Assembly (NCBI GenBank): GCA_949987565.1
Contig: OX465102.1
Span: forward strand, 13,058,216 to 13,122,215
Direction: 5' to 3'
Source of the DNA: Luidia sarsii
Taxonomy: Eukaryota; Echinodermata; Asteroidea; Paxillosida; Luidiidae
Length of the DNA stretch: 64,000 nucleotides
The notes under the pieces were generated by a model that did no database searches, was not told where the DNA came from, and was given only the letters and a program-made list of their open reading frames with translations. Below, piece after piece: positions 1 to 12,800 of the stretch (positions are counted from its first letter, which is position 1; each line of letters starts with the position of its first letter). Both the position numbers and the translations under genes were made by a program.

Positions 1-214
1 TGGTTAACAAAAACCCAACTAACTCTAATATTGAAAAGTATCGAAAAGACCAACATTTTCCTTGAAGGCAAGCCAAAAAATGGGTCAATAATACCGGTAG
101 TTCCTCTCAGTTTGAAATACTTATTTGTTGTTAACAAAAACCCAACTAATTCCTCACAAAGGTTTGGCATTGCACCTACCTATTACCCAACCAAAACCAA
201 TTGGCATTCAGCTT
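1..214. repeat. Edge of a roughly 130-bp direct repeat
   Basis: The words TTAACAAAAACCCAACTAA occur at the window start and again near 130, suggesting a tandem repeat that runs off the left edge. No exon is seen here. Confidence 0.4.
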
Positions 215-597
215 ACACTATGAACATCTAAATGTTAGCCAAGTCATTTGCACAGTTTTTCACCAGTGGTCTTCAAGGCAACATTCCTGGTGGTAAATGG
301 CTAGAGGCAATTTAGAAGTATCTGGGAGTGACAGTTACAAGGACACCATACAGTGCCTCTATGGGGCTGGCGGTCTCTACTGGTAATTGAATTAGCCATC
401 CCTCAAGGCTGATGTTTGACACCCTAGATATACACGTTTTTTTAAGGGTTTCTTTAGTGACCTGAAGATGTCCTTATCAGGTCAGAGAAGCGATTATTTT
501 CACGGTGAATTCACTGTAAAATGCACCGTGAAATCACAGTGACTTTTTACTTTCGTGGCGAAATGACATTTTCACGGTTTAGATGTTCATATAGTGT
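215..597. mobile_element. MITE family A, copy 1
   Basis: Terminal inverted repeats ACACTATGAACATCT and AGATGTTCATATAGTGT bound about 380 bases without coding potential. Subterminal blocks repeat CACCGTGAAATCACAGTG-type palindromes. Copies 2 and 3 share the interior (TGATAAGGACATCTTCAGG and its complement). It lies between OCA2 exons and the left edge. Confidence 0.75.
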
Positions 598-689
598 TAC
601 CCCGCAGCCAAAGACCGACATTGGCACAGCGTAGGCCTACCTTCATTGCTCATCAAACAACCCAGCAATGGGAATGTCCATACACTCAC

Positions 690-834
690 CCCACCATGAC
701 CAGTTGGCTCTTCAGCGACTCCTCCAGCTGATGGACCTTCTGCATGAGCAGAGACTTGACCGTAGCCTCCTCCTTGGTTACCACCATGATACGACTGGCG
801 CTCTGCCGCCACAGCTCAATCTCTCGCTTCAGCT
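690..834 (-). CDS. OCA2: OCA2 exon k: central cytoplasmic loop (last exon in window)
   Basis: Reads [16 protein letters not shown] to [15 protein letters not shown]. It is charged and helical like the large cytoplasmic loop of P proteins. Acceptor TCTCCTCCAG, donor GTGGG|GTGAGT, phase 2 out. The remaining C-terminal exons lie left of the window. Confidence 0.9.
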
Positions 835-3800
835 CTGGAGGAGAGAAACATGTAGAAGCCAAACCCCTTCAAATAATTATAGCTTTGATCCAAATGATCC
901 GCATTTGGGAGCCAAAATTTCCAATCTCGAACATTCAGAGCCAATTTCATAGACCTGCTTTTTATTAGGCATCAAGGTTTGCTTAAAGCCCCTACACAAC
1001 ATTGGTCGAGGTCAAAGAATAGCATCCATACGTTGTCTGATCCAACATATAATTAGGCAAGAAATAGCACACCTGTGAAACTTTCAGCTCAATCCGCCAA
1101 CCGAGTCTCGATAAAGTAGTAAAAACCGCTTTATTTGTTTCGCGAAAATGCAGCATTCAACGCCGTACTGTTCCGAAAAATAGTTCAGATCTTGGTGAGG
1201 CGTAAACTATTTCTTTCACTCTTTTCTTCCAAAATACAACATTTTAGCCATAATTATTTCAGTGCGAAGTTTCTACTATAACCATATTCAAACTGAATAA
1301 GTTTCATGTAAATGTGTGAACATTTCTGTTTTTCGATCTTACCAATGTTGTGTAGGGGCTTTAAACACAAAATGTCATGATTCACATGATCACTTTTCCA
1401 ATTCAAAAGTCGCCTTTGTTTCAAGCTTAGTAAGGAATCTTCTTACAAGGGGAAGACTTAACACGCTTAGCAGATTGACATGCTTAAGCACCTCTATGAA
1501 ATTAGGTCAAGTTGGCCCGACTTCCGATCCCAGCAGGACCTTTCTCAAAAGCACTCTGCCTTAGGGAAAGTTCCTGCTAGGATCAAAATGCCAGCTCCCT
1601 CTAAAATTGTCCTGATTTGCAATTACGGTTCTTAATTGTAGTAAGCAAATAGCAAAACTGGCAAAGAAATCTTTGACTGGACCGGCATTCGAACCCGAGA
1701 CCTTTTGCGTACCAGTGCTTCAACTATCTGAGCTATCCAGCCCTTAGATGGGGGCCTCCCCGGTTAGAAGCAATTCAACCATTAACTGCCATATGTCTTC
1801 AGGGATCACAACCCCGCTTTCATTCAGATGCAAACAACCAATTGTTGTAAACCTGGCTGCTACAGCAGCTCGGGGATCACACAAAGTGGATGCAGCTTTT
1901 TCAATTCATTGTATTTGGCAGTCCTACCGCTGTAAGATGTGGTTAATGAATGAATAGATATATTGACATTGCGAGAATGGAAAGCACAATGCTTTTTTTT
2001 CAATTGGACTCCCTTGAATATACAACCCAGCATCAAACAGCCACCAGTTTGCAGCCGTTTTTGTATGACTTTGACTATACAAATCCTATGGCTTGCTTCA
2101 ATATACTCAAAACCCATGACTCTTGCTCTCCATCTTTCTTGCAGATGAGTCCAACAGGACAGCAAACAGATTTCTTTTTTTTAAGTCCAATTACACACCC
2201 CGTATCTCCGGTGGATCTTTGGAAGACAAGTTGATCTTTCTGTACTGGACCCATAGGAGCAGGAAGCCGGCTACCAGGCAGAACAGGATACCGACGATCA
2301 TGTGCAGGGTGAACTCGGCAAAGTCAATTCCCTGTGGGGTGAGCAAAGGAGAGAGAACAGTGAGCGACAAAAGTCTGTCGTCTAGTGCGGCAACGAAAGA
2401 CAATCATTTTATTTTAAAGATAACAAAGTCGGAATTTTGGATGCAATATTTTTTTCCAGGTCGTACCTGTAAACAGGAATTGTTGCTGATCTCAAATCTC
2501 AATGAATGAATAACTTTGAAAAATGGCAAAGAGAATTTTGGCTGAACCAGGACTTGAGCCCAAGACCCCTGGTTTTGCGTACCAGTGTTCTTACAATCTG
2601 AGCTATCACGCCCTTATTATGGCGGTCTTCCCAAAATAATAGTCAACTAGTCTTTGCCCGTTTCCCAGGGTGGGGGCGCCAGTCAGAAGCACTTAACATT
2701 GACTGTCATGTATCTCCATTGAGTAACTATTGCCGCTGTTGAACCATAAAATGTGACCCGGCACACCGACATGAGGAATATCCCACCAAAACACTTTTCG
2801 AGTAAACAACGCCTGAAGTCAAAGTATCTTCTCAATTCGATAAACAAATCATTGTTTGTTTTTTTGTATTTTCCGAAATTTAATGTCTTGTTAATGTATT
2901 ATGTCCAAGGGATTTTTCCGAAATCCGTCTCTAAATGTTGAAAAAAAACAAGGATTTCGGTGTTTGTGTACTGTTTTCATGAAAATGTAAAGTTCCTGCC
3001 TTTTTGAATGGCCGCTTTCGAGGAGTTAGAATGGCGCTGCTATTGTGTCTGGTACCAAATGAACGAGCGAAGTCCCCTTGTACTATTTACAACACAGTTC
3101 ATACGGAAATATTTTTGATATCATTTGAAAGCTAATGGTATACTCTTTCACATCATTAGAAAATCTCAAAATCTCAAAAGTGGGGGTTATTTCTCATTAT
3201 GCTGTGCCAGGTCACAAATGTGGAGGGCTCGACTTTTGAATCCAAGCAGGACCTTTCTCAAGGGCAGTGTTTATGTGAACCGACTAAAATAACTCACCTC
3301 CCTCGACAATTTGACATCTGCCAGGAGAGTGTGTTATGTGAGGTGATACAGATGGATGGTGTTACCATGGATGCTGTGACGATGTGGATGAAGGTTTCCA
3401 CGGTTACGTGGGTGGGGGTGCTACCTTCTGAATGCAACGATGAAGACAATGAGACAAGACAATAGTCGATTTCACAATGCAAAATCATAGTGAACCATTT
3501 CTGATTTAATACCACTTCTATTAACTCAACCAGACCCTCAAGAAACCTCCAGTATAAGATGTTATTATCAATTATCAATTTATAGTGGTTAAATCTTGCC
3601 AACTCAAATCATCTGCACGGTATATGAAAACCTACGTTTTAAGCATGTCATCAAATCGCCATCTCAAGATCCTTTTTTTGAAAGTAGACTGAGCTTCCTG
3701 TCCCAAACACTGTTGGATGAAAAGCCATGGGTGGTGGGCCACTGCTGTTGCACATGGGACTTGGTATGGGCCAAGGAATGAGCGACTGCACTTACGATGG

Positions 3801-6800
3801 GTGCTGGATTGGGGCTGGATTGGGATGGTGGATTGGGGCCGGATTGGGATGGTGGATTGGGGCTGGATTGGGATGGTGTCTTTGGGGGGGCGTTGAAAGA
3901 CAAGCTCCTGAATGACTTACCGCCTCCTGGATGCCTTTGTTGGAGACAATGATGACATTGGGTGGGTCCCCAATGGCTGTTGCCGTGCCGCCAATGTTAG
4001 AGAACATCACCTCGGCGATCAAGACATACTTAGGGTCGACTTCAAGAACCTCACACAACCTGGACCGTTCCCAACGTCACAGAAATCTCATCACATACAG
4101 ATCCATGATTTTGCATCATCAGTGTTTTCACATCATTCAATTTCGAACCAAGCAAAGGAAATGGCAGTAAATGGTTATAAATGCTTCAGGCTGGCATCCC
4201 CACCCCGGCAAAGACTATAGTTGACTATTTGGGAAGGCCGCCATCTAAGGGCTGGATAGCTCAGATAGTAAGAGCGCTGGTAGGTTAAGCAAGAGGTCTC
4301 GGGTTCAAGTCCTGGTCCAGTCAAAGTTTTCTTTGCCATTTTTCAAAGTTGTTCAAACATTCCCAGTCATTTTCCCCTTCATCTGATTGACAATAGAACC
4401 ACCTTTCTCCATGCAAAACAATGAAAATAAAATGCTACAAACTGAATTGTGATCGTTGTGGTACACAGTAAAGGCTATACACAGAATCACTTGTTTTGCA
4501 ATTCTGAAAAAAAAAATCCAATTAACTTTCACTTGTTTGTTTAACCCATATCCGCCAAGTTACGGGGTTTCCCGTAGGACGCAGAAAAGCCACAAACGCC
4601 AAACTACGTAATACTCCGTGGTCTATTTTTAGGTTTGTGAAACCCTATCACATTCACTGTTCTGTTGATATGGTTTATGATATTTTAGATTCTCTGGTAT
4701 CATACATTATGAACATCTTAACCATGAAAAAGGGGTGAAAAAGTCATTTCGCCGTGAATCAAAAAAGTCACTGTGATTTCACAGTGCATTTTACAGTAAA
4801 GTCACCGTAAACTTAATTGCCTCTCTGACCTGATAAGGACATCTTCAGGTCACTAAAGAGACCATGAAATAAATGTGAATATCTAGGGTGGCAAGTTGCA
4901 GCCTTGAGGGATGCCTGATTCAATTACCAGTAGGGACCACCAGCCCTCATAGAGGTACTGTATGATGTCCTGTTAACTGTCATCCCCAGATACTTCTAAA
5001 TTGCATCTAGCCATTTACCACCAGGAATGTGGCCTTGGAGACAACCGGTGAAAACACCGACTTGGCTAACTGTGTGCCATGAAATAGGGGTGAAAACACG
5101 GTGAATTTTCTTTTCACGGCTAAATGATATTTTCAGCCCATTTTCACGGTTTAGATGTTCATAGTGATAATGAAGTAAATTTCAATAATCTTTCCACTGG
5201 TAATGGTATATAGTTTGTTTAGGTTTTATTGTTTGAAAAAGCTGTCATTGACAATTTTCTCTTGTGATGCACGTTTTGTTTTTGTAAGTGTGATAGGGGC
5301 TTCGGCAGGAACACTTATGTTTATGTGCAGTCAGGCGGATATGGGTTTAAAAATTCCTGCCTTTTTTTTTCATTTTTCTAAAGTTCCACACGCTCCGAGC
5401 ACGATGGTCCGCCAATTGTCGTACCTTATAGTGACTGGGGTCAGGAGGAGGACGGTGGTGACATTGTCCAGGACGGAGGAGATGACGGCGGAGAAGAGGC
5501 AGAGGATGATGATGAGCGTCCACACCTTGCCCTTGGCCATCTGGTAGGCCTTCAGGGCGCAGTAGTCGAAGAAGCCCGTATCCGAGAAAATGGCCACCAG
5601 CGTCATCTGCGGAGAGATGCGGACGGAAGTGCGGGATTGACGGGTGAGGTTATCGCTTGGGAACAGAACAGGTCCCACCGTCAACATGTGGCACTGATCC
5701 TATATACTCGAACAACACAGTGTGAGAATTAATTTCAGATGATAAATAGAATGAGTGTTTTGGGTTACTCCTTTCTTTTTGATTTTGAAAAAAAAATAGT
5801 CATGATTTGTACTTCTTTCTCCTTCTTCTTCCCCTCCTTCTCCTCCTCCTCTTCCTCCTCCGCTTCGTCCACTTCTTCTATTAAATTTGAATTCTCTCTA
5901 ACGCAATTTTAATTGCTGAAGCTACACAGTGCAGTTTCTAACAGCATGCTTTTTCAAGACAACCCCCAATTCTCCCCCCACAAAAAAATAATTCATTCAT
6001 TCATAATCTAGGACAAGGGCAGGATGTGAACCTGAGCCTTTGGTTTAGTGGCACAGTGCCTGTACATTAAACCATCGGCCTGATTAGTTCAAATCCCTGG
6101 CCAGTCAATTTCATTCTTCACTCTTTGGTGAACTGTTTCTTTTTAACATTGGGTGTAAATATACAGTACATGCATGTGGCCTGCCGGTGACATTCTCTCT
6201 GGTACTCTGCCACAAGCGGTGCTCCTCCTCAACTCACCATGCCCCAGAGCAGTGAGAGGGTCTGGTAGTCGACCCAGGTCATGACCTTCTCCAGCGTCGG
6301 TCGCTCGTTCAGTGCCGCCATGGTGGCCAGCACGGCAAAGGAGCCCAACATGGCCGCCACTGTGCGGTGGACCAGCTACGATGGGACAAGGGAAACGTTC
6401 CTGAGTAACTTTGCCTTTCCTTTGTTTCCCTGATGATGACGTTTCGATTTGAACTGTCTCAAATTGGGCCCAATTTCCTAGAGCCGTTTAAACACCAAGA
6501 TTTGCTGAAGCGCAAAGATTCATGATTTTATAGGATCAGCTTGTCAACCCAAACTTCACTCTTGTTTCATGCTAAGTAAAGAAGAGTGGAATACTCACAA
6601 GTCAAAAGCAATTGAGTTTGCATCCTGATGTAATTTGTAATTCTGTTTACATGAGGAAGATTTTTCATGCTTAGCAGATTTTCACGCTTAAGCGGCTCGA
6701 ACTTGGCCCTAGGCCCTAGTATCAAGGTAAAGAATAGTGGCTAGCAACACACTGCACACACACTATAAACATCTCAACCGTGAAAATGGGGTGAAAATGT

Positions 6801-9800
6801 CATTTAGCTGTAAAAAGAAAATCACAGTGTTTTCACCCCTATTTCACGGTGCACAGTTAGCCAATAGTTTTCCAATGTGGTCTCCAAGGCCTCGATCATT
6901 CCTGGTGGTAAATGGTTAGAGGCAGTTTTTGAAGTATCTAGAGGTGACACAAGGACACCATACAGTCTATGGTGGCAGGGGCCCTTCTTGTAATTGAATT
7001 AGCCATTTCCAAAGGCTGGAGCTTGCCACCCTAGATACAGTTTTTCACTGTCTCTTTAGTGACCTTAAGATGTCCTTATCAGGTCAGAGAGCTAGGCGAT
7101 TTTGTTTTATAAAGTCACGGTGAATTCACGGTAAAACGCCCCGCAAAATCAAAGTGCTTTTTTAGTTTCACAATGAAATGAAATTTTCACCCCTTTTTGA
7201 TGGTTTAGATGTTCAATATTATAGTGACACTTGCCGTTACAAACTAGCTAGGGCACCCTATTAACAAGCACACGTTCTAAGTAAGGATCTCGGAAGGATC
7301 TTGGCTGCGTTCACTCACGTCAAAGCCGATAAGCACGTAGACGGCAAGCAGAATTACGCCAGCGAAGATGACGTCATACTGGGCGGCCTTGGGCATTGCC
7401 AGATAGTGGACGGTGATCAGGGTGTGGTGCACCGTATCCGTGGAAACCTCAATGTAGAACGTGTCGTCCCTTCATGGCAACCAGTCAGACCACAAAAAGA
7501 AGTTTTACCAACTTGAAAAGACCAAAAAGATACAAATCTACCAAATCCTAGAAACCTATTTGTATATAAAATCCTAGAAGGGATAAGGTCTTCCGGCTGT
7601 ACATTTGAGAATAGATGTCAAAAGTCAGAGGGCCTGATGGTTACGATCCTTTCTCAAAGGAAAAGAGAATAGCCTCATCACTAGCTGGGATCGAAATGTC
7701 AGGCCCTCCAAATCATAGAGATTCAAACCAAATTAGAGATGCGTGCAGAGTTAGCCCAAAGTAAAACCCAAAGATCACTGTTATTACTGGTACGCTAAAT
7801 CACAGGCTTATATTCAAATCCCAGTCCAATTCAATTAGAGGAGAAAAGACTAACATTTCCTTTGCCTTGTTTGGTTTTAAAAAAAATTGGATTGCTTGTC
7901 CATTAAAGCAGTGAGTTGAGGTGCGTTGAACCCACTAGAACGAAACAGCGCGATTCGCTTTTCGATTTCTGAATCGCAATCTTGAAATTGTTTTTATGTC
8001 ATGTGTGGACGCAAAAAGCTCGCTAAAAAGTGCAATTCGAATCACGGTCCAAATTGCAGGTTTTCTTGCGATTTGTTGGAGAGAAAAAAACGGCACAATA
8101 ATTTGCCGGGCGCCGTGTGTGTGGACGCTATCAAAAAGTTACATCCCACTTTTCCATGTGACACATGATTGCCAGTTTCATACGCACGTTGCACAGGCGC
8201 CGTTCGGTTTTTGAATTGCGATTCAATTTTCGATTGTGTCCCTTCACACCAAAAAAGAGTGGAGTTTGAATCGCGATTCAAAATTGCAATCCAAATATTT
8301 GTGGGGTTTCTTGTGTCATTGTTCACGGTCTTTATGTTTTCACTGAGTTTCTCCTTCCCGTTGTTCTCTTCAAAATCTCAAAAGTTAGAGGGCCTGATGA
8401 TGCGGTTTTGATCCTGGCAGTACTCTCTCACGGTTTAATTTCTCTTTATTTATCACTCTGCCTTTGAGAAAGGTCCTGCTAGGATCGAAACGTCAGGCCC
8501 ACCAAATTTTGAGATTTACATTTGGGTAATTTTAGTCAGTAAGCAGTTTGCAACATTTTGGTATTTCACCATGATGATGAGGTTTTGATCCTGGCAGTAC
8601 TCTCTCACGGTTTAATTTCTCTTTATTTATCACTGCCTTCGAGAAAGGCCCTGCTAGGGTCGAAACGTCAGGCCCACTAAATTTTGAGATTTACATTTTG
8701 GTAATTTTAGTCAGTATTTAAGCAGTTTGCAACTCATTTTTGTATATTACTTTTCTCTATATTTACTTCATGTTCAAAAATCAGAAAAAGAGGAAAAAGG
8801 CACTGACTTCTGCCATGGAAGGAGAAGCTTCTCCGTCATCTCCTTCATCTGGCTGCTGTTGACCACGTCCTTGTCGTCGTACAGCACGTAGTTGTACTCC
8901 TTGACCACCAGCCGGTCCGAGCCCCGCGCCAGTACGACCGTGGCGTTGTGGGGGTCCCGGGCCTCGGCCGCGTCCAGCACAAAGGGCCCGGTCACGCTCA
9001 GCTTGAGGATGCCCAGCCTTCCCTCGTTGATGTCACTGATGTTGAGGACTGGCGGCGAGTTAGAAGGGGAAGGAGGGAGGAGGGGCGGGGGGGGGGGTTC
9101 ACGGTTAAGGGCTCATCATTGTGTGAAGTAAACAGACTGGTTACAAGTCTACTAATATATAAGTGGAAAGGGTGATCAAAGTCACGCGATGTGTCGTTGC
9201 TGGTGGCAACGACACCAGCAACGACACATCGCGTGACTTTGATCACCCTTTCCACTTATCTACATCACCTCGATGAACAACTCTTTCATTTCTACTAATA
9301 TATATAGTAATACATGTATGTTGGTTTGGAAGGGTCACGGGTGACAGCTCGTACGTGTTGTGAATTCCGTTCCTGAGATATATCAAAATTCTTGTCGTGA
9401 TCATCTGTCACCAAAAATGAAACGCCTTATGGAGAAATGGCTATACGTTTTACTGGCGTATACATGTACAAGTGAAGCTCACAAAATGCTATATTTTTTG
9501 TCTTTGTTGATGGAAATCAATATGAAAGAATGGACATCACATCAAAAAATATGAAATCATAAACAGCCCTGGCCTGTTGGGTGAAAAAGCCGATTACGGT
9601 AGGCACAAAGGCATGGCGCGACTTAATGAAGGGCCTATTTTGCCGAGAGGGTCGCAAATGGAATTAGACTGGCATCCGTTAAGGGCATTGTACGAGTGCG
9701 AAATGACGAACTGAAATTGGGATAAGGATACTGTGGTTATCTGTGCGTGATGTAGGAAGGAGGATTCGAACACCATCCGTCTCCTCTTGCAGAGTGAAGA

Positions 9801-12800
9801 AAATCTTGCCAAAAAGAAGTGGGAGAGAAAAAGAAAAATATGACGCTATTGATGGTGATTTCATGGACCCTTGTATCAGTTTTAAAGTGAATCTCAAAAT
9901 TTAGTGGGCCTGTCATGACGTTTCGATCCTATAGCAGGACCTTTCTCAAAGGGATTGAAACGTCAGGCCCACTAAATTTTGAGATTTGCATTTTGGTAAT
10001 TTTAGTCAGTAAGCAGCTGCCAGGCAGTTGTGGTCTAGTCTGTTGAATTGTACACCATTGGCTTGTGCATTGCAGCCATATTACTACCAAGAATGTGGCC
10101 TATAGCTAGGTGGAAGATAGAGGGCTGTTGAAATCACCGCGAAAAGAACTTTGTGCAGGAAAAAGTGGCGAAATTGCTGTGAATTCTATGTTCGCGGCAA
10201 CATTAAAATTCTCAACTGAGTTTAGGGTTTGGATGTTCTCATCAGTGTGAGTATAGGTGTAGTTCTGAAGAGAACCGATCAACTCTGACTTTGTCTGTGC
10301 TCTAGCTTCATCAGATGTCACAGCTACTCACAGAGGAGAAACTGCCACGAGGCGTTTCTGAAAACCCTTGACTTGAATGATCAGGCCTACACGTAATATT
10401 TCAATGCTCACCAACACCACCATCATCAGGAGTAAGAGAAGGCCTATCTTGACAATGCGCCATTTCTGCCTGCGAAGACATACCATTGATCCAGTCAGTC
10501 ATTCAATCGATTTACTCATTAGGATTTAAAAAGCAAGAAAAACCGGGGGGTTTTAACAGATAAAATTGAGCAGTTACATAAAATTTGAAGAAAAAAAAAA
10601 TAAAAAAAAATAAAATTAATTAAATCCGGGGGAAAAATCAAATACACATAAATAAAAAATAAAATCCGGAAATTTCTGTAAATTTTACATCTCTTTGTCA
10701 CTCACCTGGCTTTGCTGGAGGTGAGTCTGGCGAAGCAACCATCCTGCTTGGAGCCAGACTCACTCACAGAGCTGAAGGACATACGGGTCCATATTCTCCT
10801 GTACACTGGCAGGTTGTTTGACGTAATGCTACAGAAAGAAGAAAAAAAGGCCCACAATAAGAACAAAATCTGTTAATTTCAATTCGGATGTTAGACACTC
10901 ATTTTAAGGAACCTGGGGTGATTTCACCAAACTATACGATGCATTGTAACTCAACTAACGATGGATAATCCATCGGTCGTATGATTTCTGTCCATCTCCC
11001 TTCATCACCTTGCGATTGATCGTAAGTTGCGATGAGTTTGATGAAATCAACGCCTGATGTTTTGTAGCTAACTGGACCTTTTCCTCAAAGCCAGAATTTA
11101 AAATGCAAAGCATCATATCTTTCTTTGATCAAATTCATGCTCAGATTGGAACATCGGTCAAGTAATTCCATCTTTAAGGTATTTTTTATTGTTGCCTCCA
11201 GAAAGGTGATTAACAGCAGATTCTATTTTCAAACAAATAACGCAACAACTGACTGAGAAATTTTGAACAAGTCTGAGAAATGGCCAAAAGAAATCTTGAC
11301 TGGACCAGGACTTGAACCCGAGATCTCTGGCTTTGCATACCAGTGCTCGTACCATCTGAGCTATCCAGCTTTTACATGTAGGTATACATGGTCTGGCCTT
11401 CTCTAATATGCCGGGGTTGGGGTGCCAGTCAGAAGCATTTAAGCATTATAACTGCTGTATATCTCCAGGTATCACGAACGATTGTAAACAATTGGTCGGA
11501 TTGGTATTAGGTTGTATTTTCAGTAAAAAATATTACTGGGTGGGTTCATTAAACATTGAACAAATGTCTGTGGTAAGTAACACCATGTACGGAGAGTTGT
11601 GGTCATCAAGGCAAAGTATTGTTGCATTTTTGCTTGAGCTTTTCGGCAGACAACTAAACTCACGTTTTATCTGCCGTGACAATGTCAGCCTTGCCCCCAA
11701 TGGTGAAGGAGTTCTCCGTTATCCCATTGCTGCCAGTGTAGTTGGTGTAGTTGTCGTTCAGGCCTGTGATGACCAGTACATCAAAACATTGATATTCATG
11801 ATACTGAAAAGCATTGGACGCTGTTGATGGAAATCTTTGTATTATGCTATTTCCTCATTCTTTCAGAAATTGCGGCTGTGACCTCAAATAATCCCGTAGT
11901 TCCGTTATGCCTTGCGTCAGCGCTCTCACTATTTAAACTATCCAGCCCTTAGATGGTGGCCGTCCCAAATAGGCAACTAGCAATAGTCTTTGATGGGGGT
12001 GGGGGCACCATCTAGAAGCATTCAACCATTCACAGACATAACTCCAGGGATCATGCCTCCACTTTCATTCAGATGCAAACAACCGATCTGGACTTCGCTC
12101 CAACCACATCCATGGGCTCTCCTGGAGCCATCAAATCATCACCATTACTGCAACGCTTCATCAAGACAAATCTGAAGACTTTTTTGGTTTAACAATTGAA
12201 GCTTTTTTTCGAATTTCCCAATTTTGTGGGGTTTTGTGCGCCTTGGTTGTCCTTGGTATGTGCACGGTTTAAATGTTTCATTATATATTATATATCATAT
12301 GTTGTAAACCTGGCTACAGCAGCTCGGGGATCCCACATAAAGTGGATGCAGCTTTTTAACTATAAGTTATTAATGGTTGATTTCTTCTGGCTGGTGCCCC
12401 CTCCCCAGCAAAGTCTAGTTGACTTTTTAGGAAGGCCACCAATGCAAGGACTCATAATGGTCTCAACATCCAGGAGGGTAATGACTAACGCCATGCAGCT
12501 TTCTGATAATCCATTGGCTTTTGTGTTCACTCCTCCACACTTCTCTCTTTGATCTTTCCCCCTCCTCTCACTAATCCCTACCCTACTCCTTGCCCTTCCC
12601 TTTGATCTCACCCTACCAGCTTTCCTCTTTGTCCTTTGTTTCTCATCCGTGTCCTATTCACTCTCTTCCACCTTCCTTCGCGTGCATGTATCTGTTTTGT
12701 CCTTGTCACTCTGCCTTTGAGAAAGGTCCTGCTAGGATCGAAACGTCGGGCCCACTAAAGTTTGAGATTTGCATTTTGGTATTTTTAGTCAGTAAGCAGT

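Noticed and set aside
4251..4323. A functional tRNA gene
   Set aside because: The same head with shared non-tRNA flanks recurs at least six times in worn form, so it is a SINE.
8395..8500. CTGATGATG ... GAAACGTC read as a full hammerhead with a long stem II
   Set aside because: CTGATG here is the CpG-decayed complement of the GAAACGTCAG end in the inverted partner; stem I does not align with the cleavage position.
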